A DNA stretch of 64,000 nucleotides from Synchiropus splendidus (lineage: Eukaryota > Chordata > Actinopteri > Syngnathiformes > Callionymidae), in the NCBI RefSeq assembly GCF_027744825.2, contig NC_071339.1, positions 26,149,501 to 26,213,500 on the forward strand, read 5' to 3'. Both the position numbers and the translations under genes were made by a program. Of this stretch, positions 47,556-60,713 are shown piece after piece; position 1 is the stretch's first letter, and every line of letters starts with the position of its first letter. Under the pieces are notes generated by a model. That model worked only from the letters and a program-made list of their open reading frames with translations. It ran no database searches and had not been told where the DNA came from.

Positions 47556-50500
47556 GGCACAATGCACAAAAACGCTTTTCAGCCCGAGATAAGGTGGGTT
47601 TCGGAACGCCAAACATAAAAGTGTTAATAACTTTGGAAAAACACTTCAGACAGTTTAGATTTGATGTGCAACTACTAGAAAGACCCTTTCTGTTATAGTG
47701 GGAGGTTAAAATTTCATGTTCTGAAGCTTCCCTGAAAAGTTATGGCACAATGCGTAAAAACGCTTTTCAGCCTGAGATAAGGTGGGTTTCGGACCGCCAA
47801 ACATAAAAGTGTTGATAACTTTGGAAAAACACTTCAGACAGTTTAGATTTGATGTGCAACTACTAGAAAGACCCTTTCTGCTATAGTGGGAGGTTAAAAT
47901 TTCATGTTCTGAACTTTCCCTGAAAAGTTATGGCACAATGCACAAAAACGCTTTTCAGCCTGAGATAAGGTGGGTTTCGGAACGCCAAACATAAAAGTGT
48001 TGATAACTTCTGAAAAACACTTCAGACAGCTTAGATTTGATGTGCAACTACTAGAAAGACCCTTTCTGCTATAGTGGGAGGTTAAAATTTCATGTTCTGA
48101 AGCTTCCCTGAAAAGTTATGGCACAATGCACAAAAACGCTTTTCAGCCTGAGATAAGGTGGGTTTCGGTACGCCAAACATAAAAGTGTTGATAACTTTGG
48201 AAAAACACTTCAGACAGCTTAGATTTGATGTGCACCTACTAGAAAGACCCTTTCTGCTATAGTGGGAGGTTAAAATTTCATGTTCTGAAGCTTCCCTGAA
48301 AAGTTATGGCACAATGCACAAAAACGCTTTTCAGCCTGAGATAAGGTGGGTTTCGGAACACCAAACATAAAAGTGTTGATAACTTTTGAAAAACACTTCA
48401 GACAGCTTAGATTTGATGTGCAACTACTAGAAAGACCCTTTCTGCTATAGTGGGAGGTTAAAATTTCATGTTCTGAAGCTTCCCCGAAAAGTTATGGCAC
48501 AATGCACAAAAACGCTTTTCAGCCTGAGATAAGGTGGGTTTCGGAACGCCAAACATAAAAGTGTTAATAACTTTGGAAAAACACTTCAGACAGTTTAGAT
48601 TTGATGTGCAACTACTAGAAAGACCCGTTCTGCTATAGTGGGAGGTTAAAATTTCATGTTCTGAAGCTTCCCTGAAAAGTTATGGCACAATGCGTAAAAA
48701 CGCTTTTCAGCCTGAGATAAGGTGGGTTTCGGAACGCCAAACATAAAAGTGTTGATAACTTTTGAAAAACACTTCAGACAGTTTAGATTTGATGTGCAAC
48801 TACTAGAAAGACCCTTTCTGCTATAGTGGGAGGTTAAAATTTCATGTTCTGAAGCTTCCCTGAAAAGTTATGGCACAATGCACAAAAACGCTTTTCAGCC
48901 TGAGATAAGGTGGGTTTTGGAACGCCAAACATAAAAGTGTTAATAACTTTGGAAAAACACTTCAGACAGTTTAGATTTGATGTGCAACTACTAGAAAGAC
49001 CCTTTCTGCTATAGTGGGAGGTTAAAATTTCATGTTCTGAAGCTTCCCTGAAAAGTTATGGCACAATGCACAAAAACGCTTTTCAGCCTGAGATAAGGTG
49101 GGTTTCGGAACGCCAAACATAAAAGTGTTAATAACTTTGGAAAAACACTTCAGACAGTTTAGATTTGATGTGCAACTACTAGAAAGACCCTTTCTGCTAT
49201 AGTGGGAGGTTAAAATTTCATGTTCTGAAGCTTCCCTGAAAAGTTATGGCACAATGCACAAAAACGCTTTTCAGCCTGAGATAAGGTGGGTTTCGGAACG
49301 CCAAACATAAAAGTGTTGATAACTTTCGAAAAACACTTCAGAGAGCTTAGATTTGATGTGCACCTACTAGGAAGACCCTTTCTGCTATAGTGGGAGGTTA
49401 AAATTTCATGTTCTGAAGCTTCCCTGAAAAGTAATGGCACAATGCGTAAAAACGCTTTTCAGCCTGAGATAAGGTGGGTTTCGGAACGCCAAACATAAAA
49501 GTGTAGATAACTTTGGAAAAACACTTCAGACAGTTTAGATTTGATGTGCAACTACTAGAAAGACCCTTTCTGCTATAGTGGGAGGTTAAAATTTCATGTT
49601 CTGAAGCTTTCCTGAAAAGTTATGGCACAATGCACAAAAACGCTTTTCAGCCTGAGATAAGGTGGGTTTCGGAACGCCAAACATAAAAGTGTTGATAACT
49701 TTTGAAAAACACTTCAGACAGCTTAGATTTGATGTGCAACTACTAGAAAGACCCTTTCTGCTATAGTGGGAGGTTAAAATTTCATGTTCTGAAGCTTCCC
49801 TGAGAAGTTATGGCACAATGCACAAAAACGCTTTTCAGCCTGAGATAAGGTGGGTTTCGGAACGCCAAACATAAAAGTGTTGATAACTTTTGAAAAACAC
49901 TTCAGACAGCTTAGATTTGATGTGCAACTAATAGAAAGACCCTTTCTGCTATAGTGGGAGGTTAAAATTTCATGTTCTGAAGCTTCCCTGAAAAGTTATG
50001 GCACAATGCACAAAAACGCTTTTCAGCCTGAGATAAGGTGGGTTTCGGAACGCCAAACATAAAAGTGTTAATAACTTTGGAAAAACACTTCAGACAGTTT
50101 AGATTTGATGTGCAACTACTAGAAAAACCCTTTCTGCTATAGTGGGAGGTTAAAATTTCATGTTCTGAAGCTTCCCTGAAAAGTTATGGCACAATGCACA
50201 AAAACGCTTTTCAGCCTGAGATAAGGTGGGTTTCGGAACGCCAAACATAAAAGTGTTGATAACTTTCGAAAAACACTTCAGAGAGCTTAGATTTGATGTG
50301 CACCTACTAGAAAGACCCTTTCTGCTATAGTGGGAGGTTAAAATTTCATGTTCTGAAGCTTCCCTGAAAGGTTATGGCACAATGCGTAAAAACGCTTTTC
50401 AGCCTGAGATAACGTGGGTTTCGGAACGCCAAACATAAAAGTGTTGATAACTTTTGAAAAACACTTCAGACAGCTTAGATTTGATGTGCAACTACTAGAA

Positions 50501-51127
50501 AGACCCTTTCTGCTATAGTGGGAGATTAAAATTTCATGTTCTGAAGCTTCCCTGAAAAGTTATGGCACAATGCACAAAAACGCTTTTCAGCCTGAGATAA
50601 GGTGGGTTTCGGAACGCCAAACATAAAAGTGTTGATAACTTTCGAAAAACACTTCAGACAGCTTAGATTTGATGTGCACCTACTAGAAAGACCCTTTCTG
50701 CTATAGTGGGAGGTTAAAATTTCATGTTCTGAAGCTTCCCTGAAAAGTTATGGCACAATGCGTAAAAACGCTTTTCAGCCTGAGATAAGGTGGGTTTCGG
50801 AACGCCAAACATAAAAGTGTTGATAACTTTGGAAAAACACTTCAGACAGTTTAGATTTGATGTGCAACTACTAGAAAGACCCTTTCTGCTATAGTGGGAG
50901 GTTAAAATTTCATGTTCTGAAGCTTCCCTGAAAAGTTATGGCACAATGCACAAAAACGCTTTTCAGCCTGAGATAAGGTGGGTTTCGGAACGCCAAACAT
51001 AAAAGTGTTAATAACTTTGGAAAAACACTTCAGACAGTTTAGATTTGATGTGCAACTACTAGAAAGACCCTTTCTGCTATAGTGGGAGGTTAAAATTTCA
51101 TGTTCTGAAGCTTCCCTGAAAAGTTAT
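47556..51127 (+). repeat. 19-monomer HOR, deletion derivative of the 26-mer (3572 bp)
   Basis: The agcccgag markers at 47581 and 51153 are 3572 bp apart (19 monomers), and ggaccgcc at 44219 and 47791 likewise. Compared with the 26-mer, the seven monomers equivalent to 42856-44171 are missing: agcccgag is followed directly by the ggaccgcc monomer. All later markers match copy 1 in order. The few differences found include gaactttcc versus gaaccttcc. Confidence 0.87.
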
Positions 51128-53383
51128 GGCACAATGCACAAAAACGCTTTTCAGCCCGAGATAAGGTGGGTTTCGGAACGCCAAACATAAAAGTGTTAAT
51201 AACTTTGGAAAAACACTTCAGACAGTTTAGATTTGATGTGCAACTACTAGAAAGACCCTTTCTGTTATAGTGGGAGGTTAAAATTTCATGTTCTGAAGCT
51301 TCCCTGAAAAGTTATGGCACAATGCACAAAAACGCTTTTCAGCCTGAGATAAGGTGGGTTTCGGAACGCCAAACATAAAAGTGTTAATAACTTTGGAAAA
51401 ACACTTCAGACAGTTTAGATTTGATGTGCAACTACTAGAAAGACCCTTTCTGCTATAGTGGGAGGTTATAATTTCATGTTCTGAAGCTTCCCTGAAAAGT
51501 TATGGCACAATGCGTAAAAACGCTTTTCAGCCTGAGATAAGGTGGGTTTCGGAACGCCAAACATAAAAGTGTTGATAACTTTTGAAAAACACTTCAGACA
51601 GTTTAGATTTGATGTGCAACTACTAGAAAGACCCTTTCTGCTATAGTGGGAGGTTAAAATTTCATGTTCTGAAGCTTCCCTGAAAAGTTATGGCACAATG
51701 CACAAAAACGCTTTTCAGCCTGAGATAAGGTGGGTTTCGGAACGCCAAACATAAAAGTGTTGATAACTTTCGAAAAACACTTCAGACAGCTTAGATTTGA
51801 TGTGCACCTATTAGAAAGACCCTTTCTGCTATAGTGGGAGGTTAAAATTTCATGTTCTGAAGCTTCCCTGAAAAGTTATGGCACAATGCACAAAAACGCT
51901 TTTCAGCCTGAGATAAGGTGGGTTTTGGAACGCCAAACATAAAAGTGTTAATAACTTTGGAAAAACACTTCAGACAGTTTAGATTTGATGTGCAACTACT
52001 AGAAAGACCCTTTCTGCTATAGTGGGAGGTTAAAATTTCATGTTCTGAAGCTTCCCTGAAAAGTTATGGCACAATGCACAAAAACGCTTTTCAGCCTGAG
52101 ATAAGGTGGGTTTCGGAACGCCAAACATAAAAGTGTTAATAACTTTGGAAAAACACTTCAGACAGTTTAGATTTGATGTGCAACTACTAGAAAGACTCTT
52201 TCTGCTATAGTGGGAGGTTAAAATTTCATGTTCTGAAGCTTCCCTGAAAAGTTATGGCACAATGCACAAAAACGCTTTTCAGCCTGAGATAAGGTGGGTT
52301 TCGGAACGCCAAACATAAAAGTGTTAATAACTTTGGAAAAACACTTCAGACAGTTTAGATTTGATGTCCAACTACTAGAAAGACCCTTTCTGCTAAAGTG
52401 GGAGGTTAAAATTTCATGTTCTGAAGCTTCCCTGAAAAGTTATGGCACAATGCACAAAAACGCTTTTCAGCCTGAGATAAGGTGGGTTTCGGAACGCCAA
52501 ACATAAAAGTGTTGATAACTTTCGAAAAACACTTCAGACAGCTTAGATTTGATGTGCACCTACTAGAAAGACCCTTTCTGCTATAGTGGGAGGTTAAAAT
52601 TTCATGTTCTGAAGCTTCCCTGAAAAGTTATGGCACAATGCGTAAAAACGCTTTTCAGCCTGAGATAAGGTGGGCTTCGGACCGCCAAACATAAAAGTGT
52701 TGATAACTTTGGAAAAACACTTCAGACAGTTTAGATTTGATATGCAACTACTAGAAAGACCCTTTCTGCTATAGTGGGAGGTTAAAATTTCATGTTCTGA
52801 ACCTTCCCTGAAAAGTTATGGCACAATGCACAAAAACGCTTTTCAGCCTGAGATAAGGTGGGTTTCGTAACGCCAAACATAAAAGTGTTGATAACTTTTG
52901 AAAAACACTTCAGACAGCTTAGATTTGATGTGCAACTACTAGAAAGACCCTTTCTGCTATAGTGGGAGGTTAAAATTTCATGTTCTGAAGCTTCCCTGAA
53001 AAGTTATGGCACAATGCACAAAAACGCTTTTCAGCCTGAGATAAGGTGGGTTTCGGTACGCCAAACATAAAAGTGTTGATAACTTTGGAAAAACACTTCA
53101 GACAGCTTAGATTTGATGTGCACCTACTAGAAAGACCCTTTCTGCTATAGTGGGAGGTTAAAATTTCATGTTCTGAAGCTTCCCTGAAAAGTTATGGCAC
53201 AATGCACAAAAACGCTTTTCAGCCTGAGATAAGGTGGGTTTCGGAACACCAAACATAAAAGTGTTGATAACTTTTGAAAAACACTTCAGACAGCTTAGAT
53301 TTGATGTGCAACTACTAGAAAGACCCTTTCTGCTATAGTGGGAGGTTAAAATTTCATGTTCTGAAGCTTCCCTGAAAAGTTAT
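51128..53383 (+). repeat. 26-mer family, third copy, partial
   Basis: Monomers 273-284 match 42668 onward at 8460 bp (45 monomers): agcccgag, ttataattt (51467), acctattag, ggttttgg, ctaaagtgg (52393), ggaccgcc (52679), ggtacgcc, ggaacacc. The seven monomers missing from the 19-mer are present here. The match ends near 53383, where ttccccg and cccgttc are lacking and a cctaaaag monomer follows. The right part overlaps the 17-mer. Confidence 0.82.
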
Positions 53384-55638
53384 GGCACAATGCACAAAAA
53401 CGCTTTTCAGCCTGAGATAAGGTGGGTTTCGGAACGCCAAACCTAAAAGTGTTGATAACTTTCGAAAAACACTTCAGACAGCTTAGATTTGATGTGCACC
53501 TACTAGAAAGACCCTTTCTGCTATAGTGGGAGGTTAAAATTTCAAGTTCTGAAGCTTCCCTGAAAAGTTATGGCACAATGCGTAAAAACGCTTTTCAGCC
53601 TGAGATAAGGTGGGTTTCGGAACGCCAAACATAAAAGTGTTGATAACTTTGGAAAAACACTTCAGACAGTTTAGATTTGATGTGCAACTACTAGAAAGAC
53701 CCTTTCTGCTATAGTGGGAGGTTAAAATTTCATGTTCTGAAGCTTCCCTGAAAAGTTATGGCACAATGCACAAAAACGCTTTTCAGCCTGAGATAAGGTG
53801 GGTTTCGGAACGCCAAACATAAAAGTGTTGATAACTTTTGAAAAACACTTCAGACAGCTTAGATTTGATGTGCAACTACTAGAAAGACCCTTTCTGCTAT
53901 AGTGGGAGGTTAAAATTTCATGTTCTGAAGCTTCCCTGAAAAGTTATGGCACAATGCACAAAAACGCTTTTCAGCCTGAGATAAGGTGGGTTTCGGAACG
54001 CCAAACATAAAAGTGTTAATAACTTTGGAAAAACACTTCAGACAGTTTAGATTTGATGTGCAATTAATAGAAAGACCCTTTCTGCTATAGTGGGAGGTTA
54101 AAATTTCATGTTCTGAAGCTTCCCTGAAAAGTTATGGCACAATGCACAAAAACGCTTTTCAGCCTGAGATAAGGTGGGTTTCGGAACGCCAAACATAAAA
54201 GTGTTGATAACTTTCGAAAAACACTTCAGACAGCTTAGATTTGATGTGCACCTACTAGAAAGACCCTTTCTGCTATAGTGGGAGGTTAAAATTTCATGTT
54301 CTGAAGCTTCCCTGAAAAGTTATGGCACAATGCACAAAAACGCTTTTCAGCCTGAGATAAGGTGGGTTTCGGAACGCCAAACATAAAAGTGTTGATAACT
54401 TTCGAAAAACACTTCAGACAGCTTAGATTTGATGTGCACCTACTAGAAAGACCCTTTCTGCTATAGTGGGAGGTTAAAATTTCATGTTCTGAAGCTTCCC
54501 TGAAAAGTTATGGCACAATGCACAAAAACGCTTTTCAGCCTGAGATAAGGTGGGTTTCGGAACGCCAAACATAAAAGTGTTGATAACTTTCGAAAAACAC
54601 TTCAGACAGCTTAGATTTGATGTGCACCTACTAGAAAGACCCTTTCTGCTATAGTGGGAGGTTAAAATTTCATGTTCTGAAGCTTCCCTGAAAAGTTATG
54701 GCACAATGCACAAAAACGCTTTTCAGCCTGAGATAAGGTGGGTTTCGGAACGCCAAACATAAAAGTGTTAATAACTTTTGAAAAACACTTCAGACAGCTA
54801 AGATTTGATGTGCAACTACTAGAAAGACCCTTTCTGCTATAGTGGGAGGTTAAAATTTCATGTTCTGAAGCTTCCCTGAAAAGTGATGGCACAATGCACA
54901 AAAACGCTTTTCAGCCTGAGATAAGGTGGGTTTCGGAACGCCAAACATAAAAGTGTTGATAACTTTGGAAAAACACTTCAGACAGTTTAGATTTGATGTG
55001 CAACTACTAGAAAGACCCTTTCTGCTATAGTGGGAGGTTAAAATTTGATGTTCTGAAGCTTCCCTGAAAAGTTATGGCACAATGCACAAAAACGCTTTTC
55101 AGCCTGAGATAAGGTGGGTTTCGGAACGCCAAACATAAAAGTGTTGATAACTTTAGAAAAACACTTCAGACAGTTTAGATTTGATGTGCAACTACTAGAA
55201 AGACCCTTTCTGCTATAGTGGGAGGTTAAAATTTCATGTTCTGAAGCTTTCCTGAAAAGTTATGGCACAAAACACACAAACGCTTTTCAGCCTGAGATAA
55301 GGTGGGTTTCGGAACGCCAAACATAAAAGTGTTGATAACTTTTGAAAAACACTTCAGACAGCTTAGATTTGATGTGCAACTACTAGAAAGACCCTTTCTG
55401 CTATAGTGGGAGGTTAAAATTTCATGTTCTGAAGCTTCCTGAAAAGTTATGGCACAATGCACAAAAACGCTTTTCAGCCTGAGATAAGGTGGGTTTCGGA
55501 ACGCCAAACATAAAAGTGTTGATAACTTTCGAAAAACACTTCAGACAGCTTAGATTTGATGTGCACCTCCTAGAAAGACCCTTTCTGCTATAGTGGGAGG
55601 TTAAAATTTCATGTTCTGAAGCTTCCCTGAAAAGTTAT
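52444..55638 (+). repeat. 17-monomer HOR, copy 1 (3195 bp)
   Basis: Monomers 280-296. Ordered markers: ggcttcggacc with gatatgcaac; cgtaacgcc; ggtacgcc; ggaacacc; cctaaaag with ttcaagttc; caattaatag; three alphas in a row; agtgatgg; ttgatgttc; tttagaaaa; aaaacacac with a 1-bp deletion (gaagcttcctg); cctcctag. Each marker I measured recurs exactly 3195 bp later. The edges are uncertain by about one monomer. Confidence 0.9.
54136..54699 (+). repeat. Three adjacent identical alpha monomers
   Basis: Monomers 289-291 are consecutive alpha copies with no difference seen between them. The same triplet is at 57331-57894 in the second 17-mer copy. Elsewhere in domain 2 alpha copies are usually separated by beta or gamma, so this looks like a local single-unit expansion that was then copied. 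Confidence 0.78.
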
Positions 55639-58600
55639 GGCACAATGCACAAAAACGCTTTTCAGCCTGAGATAAGGTGGGTTTCGGAACGCCAAACATA
55701 AAAGTGTTGATAACTTTCGAAAAACACTTCAGACAGCTTAGATTTGATGTGCACCTACTAGAAAGACCCTTTCTGCTATAGTGGGAGGTTAAAATTTCAT
55801 GTTCTGAAGCTTCCCTGAAAAGTTATGGCACAATGCGTAAAAACGCTTTTCAGCCTGAGATAAGGTGGGCTTCGGACCGCCAAACATAAAAGTGTTGATA
55901 ACTTTGGAAAAACACTTCAGACAGTTTAGATTTGATATGCAACTACTAGAAAGACCCTTTCTGCTATAGTGGGAGGTTAAAATTTCATGTTCTGAACCTT
56001 CCCTGAAAAGTTATGGCACAATGCACAAAAACGCTTTTCAGCCTGAGATAAGGTGGGTTTCGTAACGCCAAACATAAAAGTGTTGATAACTTTTGAAAAA
56101 CACTTCAGACAGCTTAGATTTGATGTGCAACTACTAGAAAGACCCTTTCTGCTATAGTGGGAGGTTAAAATTTCATGTTCTGAAGCTTCCCTGAAAAGTT
56201 ATGGCACAATGCACAAAAACGCTTTTCAGCCTGAGATAAGGTGGGTTTCGGTACGCCAAACATAAAAGTGTTGATAACTTTGGAAAAACACTTCAGACAG
56301 CTTAGATTTGATGTGCACCTACTAGAAAGACCCTTTCTGCTATAGTGGGAGGTTAAAATTTCATGTTCTGAAGCTTCCCTGAAAAGTTATGGCACAATGC
56401 ACAAAAACGCTTTTCAGCCTGAGATAAGGTGGGTTTCGGAACACCAAACATAAAAGTGTTGATAACTTTTGAAAAACACTTCAGACAGCTTAGATTTGAT
56501 GTGCAACTACTAGAAAGACCCTTTCTGCTATAGTGGGAGGTTAAAATTTCATGTTCTGAAGCTTCCCTGAAAAGTTATGGCACAATGCACAAAAACGCTT
56601 TTCAGCCTGAGATAAGGTGGGTTTCGGAACGCCAAACCTAAAAGTGTTGATAACTTTCGAAAAACACTTCAGACAGCTTAGATTTGATGTGCACCTACTA
56701 GAAAGACCCTTTCTGCTATAGTGGGAGGTTAAAATTTCAAGTTCTGAAGCTTCCCTGAAAAGTTATGGCACAATGCGTAAAAACGCTTTTCAGCCTGAGA
56801 TAAGGTGGGTTTCGGAACGCCAAACATAAAAGTGTTGATAACTTTGGAAAAACACTTCAGACAGTTTAGATTTGATGTGCAACTACTAGAAAGACCCTTT
56901 CTGCTATAGTGGGAGGTTAAAATTTCATGTTCTGAAGCTTCCCTGAAAAGTTATGGCACAATGCACAAAAACGCTTTTCAGCCTGAGATAAGGTGGGTTT
57001 CGGAACGCCAAACATAAAAGTGTTGATAACTTTTGAAAAACACTTCAGACAGCTTAGATTTGATGTGCAACTACTAGAAAGACCCTTTCTGCTATAGTGG
57101 GAGGTTAAAATTTCATGTTCTGAAGCTTCCCTGAAAAGTTATGGCACAATGCACAAAAACGCTTTTCAGCCTGAGATAAGGTGGGTTTCGGAACGCCAAA
57201 CATAAAAGTGTTAATAACTTTGGAAAAACACTTCAGACAGTTTAGATTTGATGTGCAATTAATAGAAAGACCCTTTCTGCTATAGTGGGAGGTTAAAATT
57301 TCATGTTCTGAAGCTTCCCTGAAAAGTTATGGCACAATGCACAAAAACGCTTTTCAGCCTGAGATAAGGTGGGTTTCGGAACGCCAAACATAAAAGTGTT
57401 GATAACTTTCGAAAAACACTTCAGACAGCTTAGATTTGATGTGCACCTACTAGAAAGACCCTTTCTGCTATAGTGGGAGGTTAAAATTTCATGTTCTGAA
57501 GCTTCCCTGAAAAGTTATGGCACAATGCACAAAAACGCTTTTCAGCCTGAGATAAGGTGGGTTTCGGAACGCCAAACATAAAAGTGTTGATAACTTTCGA
57601 AAAACACTTCAGACAGCTTAGATTTGATGTGCACCTACTAGAAAGACCCTTTCTGCTATAGTGGGAGGTTAAAATTTCATGTTCTGAAGCTTCCCTGAAA
57701 AGTTATGGCACAATGCACAAAAACGCTTTTCAGCCTGAGATAAGGTGGGTTTCGGAACGCCAAACATAAAAGTGTTGATAACTTTCGAAAAACACTTCAG
57801 ACAGCTTAGATTTGATGTGCACCTACTAGAAAGACCCTTTCTGCTATAGTGGGAGGTTAAAATTTCATGTTCTGAAGCTTCCCTGAAAAGTTATGGCACA
57901 ATGCACAAAAACGCTTTTCAGCCTGAGATAAGGTGGGTTTCGGAACGCCAAACATAAAAGTGTTAATAACTTTTGAAAAACACTTCAGACAGCTAAGATT
58001 TGATGTGCAACTACTAGAAAGACCCTTTCTGCTATAGTGGGAGGTTAAAATTTCATGTTCTGAAGCTTCCCTGAAAAGTGATGGCACAATGCACAAAAAC
58101 GCTTTTCAGCCTGAGATAAGGTGGGTTTCGGAACGCCAAACATAAAAGTGTTGATAACTTTGGAAAAACACTTCAGACAGTTTAGATTTGATGTGCAACT
58201 ACTAGAAAGACCCTTTCTGCTATAGTGGGAGGTTAAAATTTGATGTTCTGAAGCTTCCCTGAAAAGTTATGGCACAATGCACAAAAACGCTTTTCAGCCT
58301 GAGATAAGGTGGGTTTCGGAACGCCAAACATAAAAGTGTTGATAACTTTAGAAAAACACTTCAGACAGTTTAGATTTGATGTGCAACTACTAGAAAGACC
58401 CTTTCTGCTATAGTGGGAGGTTAAAATTTCATGTTCTGAAGCTTTCCTGAAAAGTTATGGCACAAAACACACAAACGCTTTTCAGCCTGAGATAAGGTGG
58501 GTTTCGGAACGCCAAACATAAAAGTGTTGATAACTTTTGAAAAACACTTCAGACAGCTTAGATTTGATGTGCAACTACTAGAAAGACCCTTTCTGCTATA

Positions 58601-58833
58601 GTGGGAGGTTAAAATTTCATGTTCTGAAGCTTCCTGAAAAGTTATGGCACAATGCACAAAAACGCTTTTCAGCCTGAGATAAGGTGGGTTTCGGAACGCC
58701 AAACATAAAAGTGTTGATAACTTTCGAAAAACACTTCAGACAGCTTAGATTTGATGTGCACCTCCTAGAAAGACCCTTTCTGCTATAGTGGGAGGTTAAA
58801 ATTTCATGTTCTGAAGCTTCCCTGAAAAGTTTT
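55639..58833 (+). repeat. 17-monomer HOR, copy 2 (3195 bp)
   Basis: Monomers 297-313 repeat copy 1. Checked marker pairs are 52679/55874, 53441/56636, 53541/56736, 54061/57256 and 55269/58464, all exactly 3195 bp apart. The 1-bp deletion is inherited too (about 58632). The only difference noticed is at the right end, gttttggc instead of gttatggc, where the sequence switches to the series seen after 34771. Confidence 0.9.
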
Positions 58834-59209
58834 GGCACAATGCGTAAAAACGCTTTTCAGCCTGAGATAAGGTGGGTTTCGGAACGCCAAACATAAAAGT
58901 GTTGATAACTTTGGAAAAACACTTCAGACAGTTTAGATTTGATGTGCAACTACTAGAAAGACCCTTTCTGCTATAGTGGGAGGTTAAAATTTCATGTTCT
59001 GAAGCTTCCCTGAAAAGTTATGGCACAATGCACCAAAACGCTTTTCAGCCTGAGATAAGGTGGGTTTCGGAACGCCAAACATAAAAGTGTTGATAACTTT
59101 TGAAAAACACTTCAGACAGCTTAGATTTGATGTGCAACTACTAGAAAGACCCTTTCTGCTATAGTGGGAGGTTAAAATTTCATGTTCTGAAGCTTCCCTG
59201 AAAAGTTAT

Positions 59210-60713
59210 GGCACAATGCACAAAAACGCTTTTCAGCCTGAGATAAGGTGGGTTTCGGAACGCCAAACATAAAAGTGTTGATAACTTTCGAAAAACACTT
59301 CCGACAGCTTAAATTTGATGTGCACCTACTAGAAAGACCCTTTCTGCTATAGTGGGAGGTTAAAATTTCATGTTCTGAAGCTTCCCTGAAAAGTTATGGC
59401 ACAATGCACAAAAACGCTTTTCAGCCTGAGATAAGGTGGGTTTCGGAACGCCAAACATAAAAGCGTTGATAACTTTCGAAAAACACTTCAGACAGCTTAA
59501 ATTTGATGTGCACCTACTAGAAAGACCCTTTCTGCTATAGTGGGAGGTTAAAATTTCATGTTCTGAAGCTTCCCTGAAAAGTTATGGCACAATGCACAAA
59601 AACGCTTTTCAGCCTGAGATAAGGTGGGTTTCGGAACGCCAAACATAAAAGTGTTGATAACTTTTGAAAAACACTTCAGACAGCTTAGATTTGATGTGCA
59701 ACTACTAGAAAGACCCTTTCTGCTATAGTGGGAGGTTAAAATTTCATGTTCTGAAGCTTCCCTGAAAAGTTATGGCACAATGCACAAAAACGCTTTTCAG
59801 CCTGAGATAAGGTGGGTTTCGGAACGCCAAACATAAAAGTGTTGATAACTTTCGAAAAACACTTCAGACAGCTTAAATTTGATGTGCACCTACTAGAAAG
59901 ACCCTTTCTGCTATAGTGGGAGGTTAAAATTTCATGTTCTGATACTTCCCTGAAAAGTTATGGCACAATGCACAAAAACGCTTTTCAGCCTGAGATAAGG
60001 TGGGTTTCGGAACGCCAAACATAAAAGCGTTGATAACTTTCGAAAAACACTTCAGACAGCTTAAATTTGATGTGCACCTACTAGAAAGACCCTTTCTGCT
60101 ATAGTGGGAGGTTAAAATTTCATGTTCTGAAGCTTCCCTGAAAAGTTATGGCACAATGCACAAAAACGCTTTTCAGCCTGAGATAAGGTGGGTTTCGGAA
60201 CGCCAAACATAAAAGTGTTAATAACTTTGGAAAAACACTTCAGACAGTTTAGATTTGATGTGCAACTACTAGAAAGACCCTTTCTGCTATAGTGGGAGGT
60301 TAAAATTTCATGTTCTGAAGCTTCCCTGAAAAGGTATGGCACAATGCACAAAAACGCTTTTCAGCCTGAGATAAGGTGGGTTTCGGAACGCCAAACATAA
60401 AAGTGTTAATAACTTTGGAAAAACACTTCAGACAGTTTAGATTTGATGTGCAACTACTAGAAAGACCCTTTCTGCTATAGTGGGAGGTTAAAATTTCATG
60501 TTCTGAAGCTTTCCTGAAAAGTTATGGCACAATGCGTAAAAACGCTTTTCAGCCTGAGATAAGGTGGGTTTCGGAACGCCAAACATAAAAGTGTTGATAA
60601 CTTTGGAAAAACACTTCAGACAGTTTAGATTTGATGTGCAACTACTAGAAAGACCCTTTCTGCTATAGTGGGAGGTTAAAATTTCATGTTCTGAAGCTTT
60701 CCTGAAAAGTTAT
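59210..60713 (+). repeat. 8-monomer HOR with alpha-A units, copy 1
   Basis: Monomers 316-323: alpha-A (ttccgac), alpha-A(gcg), gamma, alpha-A (gatacttcc), alpha-A(gcg), beta2(ggtatgg), beta2(gctttcc), beta1(gctttcc). It is related to 35.5-38.3 kb, where the same kinds of unit occur in similar order. Confidence 0.85.
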
